From contig JAUNWX010000002.1 in assembly GCA_030540075.1 (NCBI GenBank), positions 1-64,000 on the forward strand: a stretch of 64,000 nt of DNA. The letters run 5' to 3'. The position numbers and the translations under genes were made by a program. The DNA is from Lachnospiraceae bacterium. Its GTDB lineage: Bacteria; Bacillota; Clostridia; Lachnospirales; Lachnospiraceae. Shown here piece by piece: positions 51,189-60,063 of the stretch (position 1 is the stretch's first letter; each line of letters starts with the position of its first letter). A model generated the notes under the pieces. That model searched no databases, was not told the origin of the DNA, and was given only the letters and a program-made list of their open reading frames with translations.

Positions 51189-51262
51189 ATAGGCGGGGGC
51201 CTATGGAAGATACAACCTCTGGAGTGCACAGATTGCACAGAGGAGTGTCCGGGGGACGGACA
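51189..51262 (+). promoter_or_regulatory. Structured leader of the TTT-BAC operon
   Basis: Three small hairpins follow one another: ATAGGC/GCCTAT (51189-51204), GTGCA/TGCAC (51224-51238) and TGTCCG/CGGACA (51246-51262). They lie between promoter and ribosome site. I do not recognise a riboswitch class. Confidence 0.45.
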
Positions 51263-51279
51263 GGAAAGGGGGAACTTCA

Positions 51280-51774
51280 ATGTTCTTAAAGAAATATGGC
51301 GACATGATCGTCGGCATCTTCTTCGCAGCATTAGGTATCACACTCATCGCCGGTGCAGGAGCGCTGCCGAAGTCGAAGGTGATGGAAATCGGTCCGGATT
51401 TTATGCCACGTCTGGTAGGCATCATCATCCTGGTACTGGCACTGCTGCTTCTGTTCTGGACGGTGAAGGGACTGAAGAAGCACGTGAGTGAGGTCGAGGC
51501 ATCCGGTTACAAGGATACAGCTGATTACAAGCGGGTACTCTTCAGCCTGGTGGCTTCCATCGTGTATGTCAATGTGCTGAGCCCGATCGGTTTCATCATC
51601 AGCACACTGGTGTATCTGTTTGTTCAGATCACGATCCTCGCACCGGATGCACATCGTACGAAAAAGGATCTTATTCAGTACCTCGTGATTGATGTGATCT
51701 TTACATTTGTCGTCTACTTCCTGTTCCGCTACGGATTCAAGATCGTCCTTCCGGCAGGAATTTTCGCACTGTGA
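51280..51774 (+). CDS. tctB: TTT transporter small membrane subunit
   Basis: A 164-residue TctB protein with four helices; the motif EIGPDFMPRLVGIIILVLALLLL marks the second helix region. Unusually it is the first gene of the operon (order B-A-C, whereas the other two TTT operons here are C-B-A). Ribosome site GAAAGGGGG lies upstream. Confidence 0.88.
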   Translation: MFLKKYGDMIVGIFFAALGITLIAGAGALPKSKVMEIGPDFMPRLVGIIILVLALLLLFWTVKGLKKHVSEVEASGYKDTADYKRVLFSLVASIVYVNVLSPIGFIISTLVYLFVQITILAPDAHRTKKDLIQYLVIDVIFTFVVYFLFRYGFKIVLPAGIFAL

Positions 51775-51790
51775 TAAAGGAGGAAACAGA

Positions 51791-53293
51791 ATGAACGCAT
51801 TAGCACAGTTAGGTGCCGGCATCGTTTCGGTTTGCCAGCCGCTTTCCTTACTTTTCATGATCGCCGGAGTAGCGATCGGCATCATCTTCGGATCGATTCC
51901 TGGACTTTCCGCATCTATGGCGGTCGCCCTGATGCTCCCGCTGACCTTCAGCATGGAAGCCTCCCTCGGTATGAACACCCTGGTTGCGGTTTACATCGGA
52001 GGTATCTCCGGCGGACTGATCTCCGCGATTCTCCTCAACATGCCGGGTACCGCTTCTTCCATCGCAACCACCTTTGATGGTTACCCGATGGCACAGAAGG
52101 GCGAGGCGATGAAGGCACTGGGTGTCGGTATCGTCTTCTCCTTCCTCGGATCCCTGTTCTCGTTCTTTATCCTGTCCTTCTTCGCACCGATGCTTGCAGA
52201 CGTTGCGCTGAAGTTCACTCCGGTAGAGAACTTCGGTATCTGCTTCTTCGCGCTCACGATGGTGGCGATCCTCTCTGCAGGAAATATGATCAAGGGCCTC
52301 CTCGCAGGTCTCTTTGGACTGGTGTTCTGCTTCATCGGTATGGCACCGATCGATGGTACAGCACGTTTTACCTTCGGTAATGCGAATCTTCTGGCTGGCT
52401 TCAATCAGCTGACCACCCTCATCGGTATCTTCGCAGTCGCAGATATCCTGAAGTCTGCAGAGGAGATGAATGCAAAGGGCGTACAGACTATCCCGACCTC
52501 GAAGGTAAAGGGCTTCGGCTTCAGCATGAAGGAATTTGTTTCCTGGCTTCCGGGCGCACTGAGAGCAGCTGTCATCGGAACCGGCATCGGTATCCTTCCT
52601 GGTATCGGCGGTTCCACCTCTGGTATGCTCGCTTACGTCACCGCAAAGAACATGAGCAAGCATCCGGAAACCTTCGGTACAGGTGATCCAGAGGGTATCG
52701 TCGCAACGGAGTGTGCAAATAACGCAACCATCGGTGGTGCGATGATCCCGCTCCTCGTGCTTGGTATCCCGGGCGACGGTGTTACCGCGATGATGCTCGG
52801 CGGTTTCCTGATCCACGGCCTGTCCGCCGGTCCGCTTCTCTTCGTAAAGAACGCGGATGTCGTATACGGTATCTTCGCTGCATGTATGGTCTGCGACCTC
52901 ATCATGCTGATCGTTGAGTGGACATGTATCAAGGGCTTCGTACAGATCCTGAAGGTTCCGAAGCACATCCTGATGCCACTCATCCTCGTACTCTGCGCAG
53001 TTGGTGCCTATGCAACCAACAACCGTGTCTTCGATGTGCAGTCCATCATCGTTTTCGGTGTGGTCGGCTACATCTATCACAAGCTGAGTCTTCCGACGAC
53101 ACCGTTCGTCCTCTGCTTCCTGGTCGGCTCCATGACCGAGACCTACCTCCGTCGAGGCATCATGAGCTACAAGAGCTTCGGCGCATTCTTCACACATCCG
53201 ATCTTCGATGTATTCTTCTTCATCGCCTGTGGCGTTCTCCTCTGGTCCATGTTTAAGGAGATCAAGCACGGTGGCAAGAAGGTCGATGATTAG
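51791..53293 (+). CDS. tctA: TTT transporter large membrane subunit
   Basis: A 500-residue TctA permease with about 12 helices: GSIPGLSASMAVALMLPLTF, NMPGTASSIATTFDGYPMAQKG and NNATIGGAMIPLLVLGIPGDG are present. The ATG at 51791 has AAAGGAGG upstream; the in-frame ATG at 51707 lies within tctB. Confidence 0.93.
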   Translation: MNALAQLGAGIVSVCQPLSLLFMIAGVAIGIIFGSIPGLSASMAVALMLPLTFSMEASLGMNTLVAVYIGGISGGLISAILLNMPGTASSIATTFDGYPMAQKGEAMKALGVGIVFSFLGSLFSFFILSFFAPMLADVALKFTPVENFGICFFALTMVAILSAGNMIKGLLAGLFGLVFCFIGMAPIDGTARFTFGNANLLAGFNQLTTLIGIFAVADILKSAEEMNAKGVQTIPTSKVKGFGFSMKEFVSWLPGALRAAVIGTGIGILPGIGGSTSGMLAYVTAKNMSKHPETFGTGDPEGIVATECANNATIGGAMIPLLVLGIPGDGVTAMMLGGFLIHGLSAGPLLFVKNADVVYGIFAACMVCDLIMLIVEWTCIKGFVQILKVPKHILMPLILVLCAVGAYATNNRVFDVQSIIVFGVVGYIYHKLSLPTTPFVLCFLVGSMTETYLRRGIMSYKSFGAFFTHPIFDVFFFIACGVLLWSMFKEIKHGGKKVDD

Positions 53294-53395
53294 AATAAGT
53301 CAACAAAAAACGAGTATGTACTGAACTTCCATGAAATGGAAGAGGTAATAAAAACATGGGCGCCGGGAGGCACCCCCGAAAAAAGGAGAAAAACT

Positions 53396-54442
53396 ATGAA
53401 AAAAAGAATCTTATCTGCACTTCTCGCAGGTAGCATGGCACTCAGTCTCGCTGCATGTGGCTCTTCCTCAACCGGTAGCACCACCGCGGCTGCACCGGCT
53501 GAGACGAAGGCTGCAGAGAGCGCTGCAGCCGGAGATGCAGCTGCAAGCACCACTGCAGGTGACTGGCAGCCATCCGGCCCGATTTCCCTGGTTCTTCCGG
53601 CAGGTGCAGGTGGAGACACCGACCTTTCCGCTCGTATCTTCGCACAGTATGCGAAGGAAGCAACCGGCGTTGACTTCGTCGTTGTAAATGCAAGTGGTGC
53701 ATCCGGATCCGTCGCTGCAAACCAGGTTCTGTCCGCAGCTAACGATGGCCAGACCGTTCTGTATGGTCACAACCTCGTAAACGTGGCCAATGTTGCCGGT
53801 ATCACCGACTATGACTACACCGCATTTACACTCGGACCAACATTCGCAAAGAATGATGCACAGGGTCTCTATGTAAATCCGGATAAGTATAAGGACCTCA
53901 ATGAGTTCATCGAGGCTGCCAAAGCAAACCCTGGACAGCTGAAGGCTTGTACCGAGGTAGGTGCATATACTTACTACGAGCTCCTCAAGTTTGAGGAAGT
54001 GGCCGGTATCGATCTCGACCTCGTAGACGTAGGATCCAACTCTGATAAGGTAACGGCGATGCTTTCCGGCCAGGTAGATATGATGCCGGGTGCCTTCGTA
54101 AACACGAAGGATTATCTGGATGCAGGTCAGTTTGTATGTGTAGGTATCCCTACAGAGAAGAGATCTGAGCTTATGCCGGATGTTCCTACACTGAAGGAGC
54201 AGGGCATCGACATCGTTTACCCTGACCTTGACTACTCCTTCTACTTCCCGGCTGGAACCGATGCTTCTGTCATCGCATGGTTTGAGAACACCACAAAGAC
54301 CGTCACAGAGAACGCGAAGTGCCAGGAGGACCTCAAGAACATGGAGATCAATCCGTATTATCTCTCAGCTGCAGATTCTGTAGAGAACGATAAGAATTAC
54401 CTTGCAACCTTCAAGGAGATTGCAGCTTCTGTTGAAAAGTAA
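53396..54442 (+). CDS. tctC: TTT substrate-binding lipoprotein, probable aldarate binder
   Basis: A 348-residue TctC/Bug protein with lipobox LAAC (C21) and a Ser/Thr/Ala linker. The ligand loop reads VLPAGAGGDTDLSARIF. AAAAAGGAGAA precedes the ATG at 53396; an in-frame ATG at 53336 would place non-signal sequence first. Its operon lies between two glucarate-dehydratase genes and shares the gudD control region, so glucarate or a relative is the most likely solute (inference). Confidence 0.9.
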   Translation: MKKRILSALLAGSMALSLAACGSSSTGSTTAAAPAETKAAESAAAGDAAASTTAGDWQPSGPISLVLPAGAGGDTDLSARIFAQYAKEATGVDFVVVNASGASGSVAANQVLSAANDGQTVLYGHNLVNVANVAGITDYDYTAFTLGPTFAKNDAQGLYVNPDKYKDLNEFIEAAKANPGQLKACTEVGAYTYYELLKFEEVAGIDLDLVDVGSNSDKVTAMLSGQVDMMPGAFVNTKDYLDAGQFVCVGIPTEKRSELMPDVPTLKEQGIDIVYPDLDYSFYFPAGTDASVIAWFENTTKTVTENAKCQEDLKNMEINPYYLSAADSVENDKNYLATFKEIAASVEK

Positions 54443-54475
54443 AAAAGTAATCTACTCCATATAACTTCCTTTAGC

Positions 54476-54502
54476 CCGGTTCCGGCATCCTGCCGGAACC
54501 GG
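54476..54502 (+). promoter_or_regulatory. Strong hairpin after tctC
   Basis: CCGGTTCCGGCA pairs with TGCCGGAACCGG around a 3-nt loop, a near-perfect 12-bp stem, but AAATAAA follows instead of T. It may protect the 3' end of the binding-protein message. The rest of 54443-54669 shows nothing else definite. Confidence 0.55.
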
Positions 54503-54669
54503 AAATAAAAGAATCATAGATCATCAGATGAGCGATCATATCATGATTTATGACCCTTTTATATCATGCACAGATTATTTCCATATACATTCGTCATCAG
54601 AGCATCACGGGGAAGCCCGCGTTTTCAGTCGACACTTCTTCCGTGAGCATCACAGAAAAGAGGTAAATT

Positions 54670-55536
54670 ATGGCTGTCAGAAAAACGCAGGATCAGTACG
54701 TACAGGAGCTCACGCAGGAGAATAAGCGCATTCATTACATGGCATATGCGCTGATCGTTCTACTCATCGCTGTCATCGTGGCGTCCGTCTTAAAACAGTT
54801 TATTCTTACATCCCTTCTTCTGATTGCGGCGATCTTCTATCAGATTTTCGTCGTGCGTAGACAGCAGAGAACCTATCTCAAAAAGTGTGAAAATACGAAT
54901 CTCGAGCTGAGTACACTGAAGGATTTCAGCGATACCGACATCGAAGAAAAGGGAACGCAGCTTTCCGAGCAGGATCTGGACGCCGCCGGACTTCTGCCGT
55001 TTGTGCCGAAGACCGCGAGCTTTTTTAAATCCGTTCATGGGACGAAGGGGAAGCTCGACATCCGTGCGACGGACTGCTCTGTAGCGCAGCACCAGCATGA
55101 GAAGGGTGTCGCCGCCGACATCAATACCGGCAACTGGATCCGTATCCGACTTCCGGAATCCACCGGACTGAATGTACGCATCCTGGAGGATGGTCTGTTC
55201 CCGGAAGCGTTCCGTACAGACTTCTATCAGAAGCAGCAGCTCGAAGAAGCAGCACGCCCGGATGGCATCCCTTCGTCGATGCATATCTATACTGCTGATC
55301 AGGAAGCGAAGCTTCCGAGTGGTGCCTTCCTGCAGAAGCTTCGCTCCTTTACAGACTATACACCTGGAAAAGTCGCCGTGAGTATCCGGGATGACGTCCT
55401 GGATGTCTATATCCGAAATCGCTTTTTGAGCGCGGGATTTTCTGTGCGCGAGGCGGTTACGAAGCAGGCACTCATCCGGGATCCGTATCCGGAGCTCCAG
55501 CACGTTCTCGAGCTTGTTCCATTTTTAATCCGATAA
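54670..55536 (+). CDS. Unknown two-helix membrane protein (possibly DUF3137-like)
   Basis: A 288-residue protein with an N-terminal cytoplasmic segment, two adjacent transmembrane helices (about residues 24-42 and 44-62) and a soluble domain of about 220 residues. The section FPEAFRTDFYQ...IPSSMHIYTADQEAKLPSGAFLQKL...KVAVSIRDDVLDVYI recalls the pattern of DUF3137 proteins, but this is only a resemblance by eye. A cluster of His (QHQHEKG, residues 142-148) is notable. It sits between the TTT operon and the second dehydratase gene, and a terminator follows it. No function can be assigned. Confidence 0.75.
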   Translation: MAVRKTQDQYVQELTQENKRIHYMAYALIVLLIAVIVASVLKQFILTSLLLIAAIFYQIFVVRRQQRTYLKKCENTNLELSTLKDFSDTDIEEKGTQLSEQDLDAAGLLPFVPKTASFFKSVHGTKGKLDIRATDCSVAQHQHEKGVAADINTGNWIRIRLPESTGLNVRILEDGLFPEAFRTDFYQKQQLEEAARPDGIPSSMHIYTADQEAKLPSGAFLQKLRSFTDYTPGKVAVSIRDDVLDVYIRNRFLSAGFSVREAVTKQALIRDPYPELQHVLELVPFLIR

Positions 55537-55539
55537 TTT

Positions 55540-55562
55540 CAGCAGCTTCGCTGCTGCTTTTA
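55540..55562 (+). terminator. Terminator after the unknown membrane protein
   Basis: CAGCAGC-TTC-GCTGCTG followed by CTTTTAT. Confidence 0.75.
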
Positions 55563-55651
55563 TAAGCACCCTTTACTACAGAAAAGGTGTGCATACGATT
55601 CATGTTGGAAGATTCATTTTCGGCGCACATGCACCATAGAAGGAAAGAGGT

Positions 55652-57007
55652 ATGAAAATGGCAGATACACCTATTATTAAGAAGATGCAGGTCATCCCGG
55701 TGGCCGGCTACGACAGTATGCTGATGACCCTGTCGGGCTGTCATGCACCGGCATTTACGAGAAACCTGGTGATTCTCGAGGATAGTGCGGGACATCAGGG
55801 CATCGGAGAGATTCACGGTGGAGATTACACCTGTGAGTGCCTTAACGCAGTAAAGCCACTCGTAGAGGGACAGCCGATCGCGAAATACCGTCAGATCCTC
55901 CAGAAGATTCATAAGCTGGCGAACCCGGCCGCAGAGGACGATGGCGAGGGTATCCAGACACTCGATATCTCGAAGCTGAAGTTTGTCGTAAAGAGTGAGT
56001 GGGCACTGGAGTGTGCGATGCTTGACCTGATGGGCCAGTTCCTGGGCGTACCGATGTGTGATCTTCTCGGTGAAGGACAGCAGCGAAAAGAAGTCGAAAT
56101 GCTCGGCTATCTCTTCTATGTATCCGATAAGAAGAAAGTACCGGCAGGCGAGATGCAGTATCTCGATGAGAGCGACAGCTCGGATCCATGGTTCCGCCTG
56201 CGTCGTGAGGAGATCCTGACGCCGGAGAGAGTGGTCGAAGAGGCAGAGGCGCTGACTGAAAAGTACGGTTTCCGCAACTTCAAGCTGAAGGGCGGCGTAC
56301 TGAAGGGCTCTGAGGAGATGGATGCGATGCGCGCACTGAAGAAGCGTTTCCCGGATGCACGTATCAACATCGACCCGAATGGCGCATGGAGCCTGAAGGA
56401 GTCCATCGAGCTCTGCAAGGATATGCACGGCATCATTACCTACATGGAAGATCCATGCGGACCAGAGGCCGGTTATTCCAGTCGTGAAATCATGCGCGAG
56501 TTTAAGAATGCGACGCAGTTCCAGGTAGCGACGAACATGATTGCCACCGACTGGCGTCAGTTCTATCACACCGTAAGCCTCAATGCCTGCGATATCATCC
56601 TCGCAGATCCGCACTTCTGGGGCTTCGATGGTGCGATCCGTATGTCACAGCTGCTGAACTCCTGGGGTCTCACCTGGGGCGTTCACTCGAACAACCACTT
56701 CGACATCACACTGGCAGCCTTTGCACAGGTGGGTGCCGCTGCGGTCGGCGATCCGGCACCGCTCGATACCCACTGGATCTGGCAGGATGGTCAGAACCTC
56801 CTCGATGATACGCCACAGATCATCGGCGGCAAGCTGCAGGTTCCGGATGCACCGGGCCTCGGCGTACATCTCAACATGGAGAAGGTCATGAAGGCGAACC
56901 AGCTCTACAACAGCCTGCCATCCCATGACCGTGATGATGCGAAGGCGATGCAGTATCTGATTCCGGGCTGGAAGTATGATCACAAGAAGCCGGCACTGGT
57001 AAGATAA
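55652..57007 (+). CDS. Glucarate dehydratase-like enzyme (second copy, GudX-like)
   Basis: A 451-residue paralogue of the gudD product. It keeps the catalytic residues K211-L-K213, D241-P-N243 and H345-S-N-N-H-F-D, so it should be active, unlike E. coli GudX, which is impaired. Sequence differences in the capping domain (for example the HKLANPAAEDDGEGIQTLDISKL stretch) suggest another aldarate or stereoisomer as substrate. AGGAAAGAGG precedes the ATG at 55652; ATG 55658 is an alternative. It starts after its own gap, so it may have a separate promoter. Confidence 0.88.
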   Translation: MKMADTPIIKKMQVIPVAGYDSMLMTLSGCHAPAFTRNLVILEDSAGHQGIGEIHGGDYTCECLNAVKPLVEGQPIAKYRQILQKIHKLANPAAEDDGEGIQTLDISKLKFVVKSEWALECAMLDLMGQFLGVPMCDLLGEGQQRKEVEMLGYLFYVSDKKKVPAGEMQYLDESDSSDPWFRLRREEILTPERVVEEAEALTEKYGFRNFKLKGGVLKGSEEMDAMRALKKRFPDARINIDPNGAWSLKESIELCKDMHGIITYMEDPCGPEAGYSSREIMREFKNATQFQVATNMIATDWRQFYHTVSLNACDIILADPHFWGFDGAIRMSQLLNSWGLTWGVHSNNHFDITLAAFAQVGAAAVGDPAPLDTHWIWQDGQNLLDDTPQIIGGKLQVPDAPGLGVHLNMEKVMKANQLYNSLPSHDRDDAKAMQYLIPGWKYDHKKPALVR

Positions 57008-57096
57008 TGAATTGATATGAAACAAAATGAAATGAAACACCGCCTTTTGACGAATCAAGCAGAAAATAAATTATCTTTGGTCAGTTTCATTCTAGT

Positions 57097-57124
57097 TTTA
57101 CATCGATCGTTTCAGTAAGATAAC
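57097..57124 (+). promoter_or_regulatory. Promoter candidate before garR
   Basis: TTTACA (57097-57102) and GATAAC (57119-57124), 16-nt spacer, in the AT-rich 191-nt gap between the second dehydratase gene and garR. The -10 is weak. Confidence 0.4.
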
Positions 57125-57198
57125 AACGTGAGATGCGAAAGCACTCCACTACATAAGTACATAAACATTTTTTTACATGAAGAAAGTGAGGAATAAAA

Positions 57199-58086
57199 AT
57201 GAAGATTGGATTTTTAGGACTTGGTATCATGGGTAGACCGATGGCGAAGAACCTGCTGAAGGCTGGTCACGAGCTGATGGTATTTGACTTCAACCAGGCT
57301 GCAGTTGATGAGCTTGTCGCAGCTGGTGCAAAGGCTGGTACCTGCGGTAAGGATCTTGCAGAGTTCGCGGATGCAGTTATCACCATGGTTCCGAACTCTC
57401 CACACGTACGTGCGGCTGTATTTAATGAGAACGGCCTCGCAGAGGGCTTCCGTAAGGGTGAGTCCGTACTGATCGATATGTCTTCCATCGACCCGGTGGA
57501 GTCCAAGAAGATCGGTGCTGACCTCGAGAAGATCGGCGTAGACATGCTCGATGCTCCTGTATCCGGTGGTGAGCCAAAGGCCATCGACGGCACACTTTCT
57601 GTCATGGTTGGTGGTAAGAAGGAGACCTTCGATAAGTACTATGACATGCTCATGGTGATGGCTGGTTCTGTCGTATATGTCGGACCTCTCGGCTCCGGTA
57701 ACGTTGCAAAGCTTGCAAACCAGATGATCGTAGCTGCCAACATCGGTATCGTTGCAGAGGCACTTACCTTCGCAAAGAAGGCGGGTACCGATCCTGAGCT
57801 CGTATATCAGGCAATCCGTGGCGGTCTCGCTGGTTCCACCGTTCTCGATGCAAAGGCTCCGATGATGCTTTCCGGTAACTACAACCCAGGCTTCAGAATC
57901 GACCTTCACATCAAGGATCTTACGAACGCCCTCAATGCTTCCCATGCCATCAACATGCCGGTTCCGATGACCGCACACATGATGGAGGTTATGCAGGAGC
58001 TTAAGAACCACGACGAGGGTGCTTGCGACCACGACGACATCGTTCGCTACTATGAGAGAATGACTGGTGTTTCTATCGCAAAGTAA
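57199..58086 (+). CDS. garR: Tartronate semialdehyde reductase (2-hydroxy-3-oxopropionate reductase)
   Basis: A 295-residue beta-hydroxyacid dehydrogenase. The nucleotide motif GLGIMGRPMAKNLL is at residues 7-20, SGGE at 122-125 binds substrate, and K171 with N174 (KLANQ) form the active site. Length and motifs match GarR/GlxR. It reduces tartronate semialdehyde, formed by aldol cleavage of 5-keto-4-deoxyglucarate, to D-glycerate. GTGAGG precedes the ATG. The family also includes hydroxyisobutyrate dehydrogenases, but the neighbourhood makes GarR the best call. Confidence 0.9.
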   Translation: MKIGFLGLGIMGRPMAKNLLKAGHELMVFDFNQAAVDELVAAGAKAGTCGKDLAEFADAVITMVPNSPHVRAAVFNENGLAEGFRKGESVLIDMSSIDPVESKKIGADLEKIGVDMLDAPVSGGEPKAIDGTLSVMVGGKKETFDKYYDMLMVMAGSVVYVGPLGSGNVAKLANQMIVAANIGIVAEALTFAKKAGTDPELVYQAIRGGLAGSTVLDAKAPMMLSGNYNPGFRIDLHIKDLTNALNASHAINMPVPMTAHMMEVMQELKNHDEGACDHDDIVRYYERMTGVSIAK

Positions 58087-58125
58087 TCTTTAAAAATTAG
58101 TGTTATAGCTTCATAATGATCACTG

Positions 58126-58182
58126 AAGCCCGGCACCGAGCGCTTTTTCCCTTCCATTTTGACGCCGGTTGCCGGGCTTTTT
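58126..58182 (+). terminator. Terminator after garR
   Basis: AAGCCCGGCA and TGCCGGGCTT form a perfect 10-bp stem with a long, partly pairing loop and a TTTTT tail. Confidence 0.85.
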
Positions 58183-58307
58183 GTATCCGGAAATATTCAG
58201 CCGGATAAGATCTGGACCGAAGCATCGCCATAGGATAAGCAATCATTCGTCCGGAATGAAAAGCAGTCAATCAATATTACGATTATAGAATCAGAAAGAG
58301 AATCTTC

Positions 58308-59207
58308 ATGAATACAGAGTTTATCAAGGGTGTAGTTGTTCCGATCATTACCGTCATCGATCAGGATGAGAAGATCGATGAGGCCGGCATGCGGAAGCAG
58401 GTCGATTATGTCATCGATGGTGGCCTTCAGGGCATCCTGGCTTTCGGCTCGAACGGTGAGTTCTACCAGCTCGAGGAGGATGAGATGGAGCGCGGTCTCA
58501 AGATCATGGTGGATCAGGCCGCTGGTCGTGTGCCGGTCTACTTCGGTATCGGTGCCATCAACACAAAGAAGTGCATCCGCCTCGCGAAGATGGCGGTCGC
58601 AAACGGCGCATCCTGCGTGTCCATCCTTCAGCCGATGTTCCTGAAGCCGACCCATGACGAGCTCTATCGTCACTTCAAGGCCATCGCGGATGCCATCCCG
58701 GAGACCCCGGTGCTTCTCTACAACAACCCTGGCCGTGTCGGCTATGGCCTCAGCGCAGATATCGTGACCGAGCTTGCACATAACGTCGCAAACATCGTCG
58801 GCATGAAGGATACCTCCGGTGACATCACCCTCACCGAGGAGTGCGTACGCAGAAACCGTGACGTTGACTTCAAGGTCTTCGGTGGCAAGGACACCCTTCT
58901 CTTCGCATCGCTCTGCGTGGGCGCTGTCGGCGGCGTATGCACCGCTGGTAACTTTATGCCGGAGCTGATCGGTGATGTTTACAAGAAGTACACCGAGGGT
59001 GATTTCGAGGGCTCCCGTGAGGCACAGTTCAAGCTGAACCCGGTACGTCTTGCGATGGATAAGGCTTCCTTCCCGGTTGCGGCGAAGGATATGGCTGCGA
59101 TCCGCGGTCTCGAGGTCGGCGATCCGTACCTTCCATCCCTCCCGACCACAAACGAAGCAACCCTTGAGCACTTCAAGAAGGTGATGAAGGAGGCAGGTCT
59201 CATCTGA
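58308..59207 (+). CDS. DapA-family lyase, probable 5-keto-4-deoxyglucarate aldolase
   Basis: A 299-residue class I aldolase of the dihydrodipicolinate synthase superfamily. Schiff-base K167 (GMKDTSG) and Y138 (YNNPGR) are visible; the carboxylate loop reads GSNGE in place of GTTGE. Relatives include KDG aldolases, 5-keto-4-deoxyglucarate dehydratases and N-acetylneuraminate lyases. As GarR and GarK are present and no HpcH-type GarL is seen, cleavage to pyruvate and tartronate semialdehyde is inferred. A dehydratase giving 2-oxoglutarate semialdehyde is the alternative; the aldehyde-active aldo/keto reductase coupled downstream fits either. The ribosome site AGAGAA is weak. Confidence 0.82.
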   Translation: MNTEFIKGVVVPIITVIDQDEKIDEAGMRKQVDYVIDGGLQGILAFGSNGEFYQLEEDEMERGLKIMVDQAAGRVPVYFGIGAINTKKCIRLAKMAVANGASCVSILQPMFLKPTHDELYRHFKAIADAIPETPVLLYNNPGRVGYGLSADIVTELAHNVANIVGMKDTSGDITLTEECVRRNRDVDFKVFGGKDTLLFASLCVGAVGGVCTAGNFMPELIGDVYKKYTEGDFEGSREAQFKLNPVRLAMDKASFPVAAKDMAAIRGLEVGDPYLPSLPTTNEATLEHFKKVMKEAGLI

Positions 59208-60061
59208 TGAAACATACTGTTACACTCGCAAACGGCGCAGTCGTTCCGGCCCTCGGCCAGGGTACCTGGTACCTCGGTGAGAACCGGGCGCAGCGTCAGC
59301 AGGAAATCGAGGGTATCCGCCAGGGCATCGCGGCCGGCATGACCCTCATCGATACCGCGGAGATGTATGGCAGTGGTGCCGCAGAGGATATGCTCGGGGA
59401 AGCCCTCAGCACCGAGGACCGCTCACAGCTCTACCTCGTGTCGAAGGTGCTTCCGGGCAATGCCGGCGGCAAGCGCATGCGCCGTTCACTCATGGGCAGC
59501 CTCGAGCGTATGGGGCAGCAGTACCTCGACCTCTATCTCTACCACTGGCGGGGCAACTACTCTCTGGAGGAGACGGTCAGCGGCCTCGAGGAGCTGCGCG
59601 CCGAGGGCCTCATCAAGGCCTGGGGCGTCTCCAACTTCGACATCGATGATATGGAGGAGCTTTGGGAGATCCCGGAGGGCCGGAACTGCCAGGTGAATCA
59701 GGTGCTCTACCACACCGGCTCCCGTGGCATCGAGTATTCGCTCCTTCCGTGGATGCGGAAGAACCAGGTAGCGCTCATGGCGTACTGTCCGCTCGCGCAG
59801 GCCGGTTCGCTCCGGAGTGGTCTTTTCTCAAATAAGACCCTGCAGAGCATCGCCGAGGCGCATCATGCGACGGTGCCGCAGATTCTGCTCGCCTGGAACA
59901 TCCGCGACGGGCACACCATCGCGATTCCACGCAGCTCCCGTGCGGAGCATACGCTGGCCAATGCAGGCGCCGATCAGATCACACTGAGCCCGGAGGAGCT
60001 GCAGGCCATCGATCGCGTGTATCCGAAGCCGACGCATAAGGAATATCTGGATATGCAGTAA
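59207..60061 (+). CDS. Aldo/keto reductase
   Basis: A 284-residue NAD(P)H-dependent reductase with the AKR tetrad D49, Y54, K80 and H113 (in LYHWRG). The start overlaps the lyase stop in TGATG, so the two are translationally coupled and probably act in sequence, for example reducing the semialdehyde released by the lyase. The C-terminal IPRSSRAEHTLANA binds the cofactor phosphate in related enzymes. Confidence 0.9.
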   Translation: MKHTVTLANGAVVPALGQGTWYLGENRAQRQQEIEGIRQGIAAGMTLIDTAEMYGSGAAEDMLGEALSTEDRSQLYLVSKVLPGNAGGKRMRRSLMGSLERMGQQYLDLYLYHWRGNYSLEETVSGLEELRAEGLIKAWGVSNFDIDDMEELWEIPEGRNCQVNQVLYHTGSRGIEYSLLPWMRKNQVALMAYCPLAQAGSLRSGLFSNKTLQSIAEAHHATVPQILLAWNIRDGHTIAIPRSSRAEHTLANAGADQITLSPEELQAIDRVYPKPTHKEYLDMQ

Positions 60062-60063
60062 AT

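Noticed and set aside
51171..51280. Short Cys-rich peptide (CTDCTEECPG) encoded in the TTT leader
   Set aside because: The start has no ribosome site and the frame runs on into tctB out of register; the sequence is better explained by the leader hairpins.
51848..53269. A 473-residue antisense frame over tctA
   Set aside because: His/Glu/Asp-rich composition is what one gets from the complement of a hydrophobic permease; no ribosome site or promoter.
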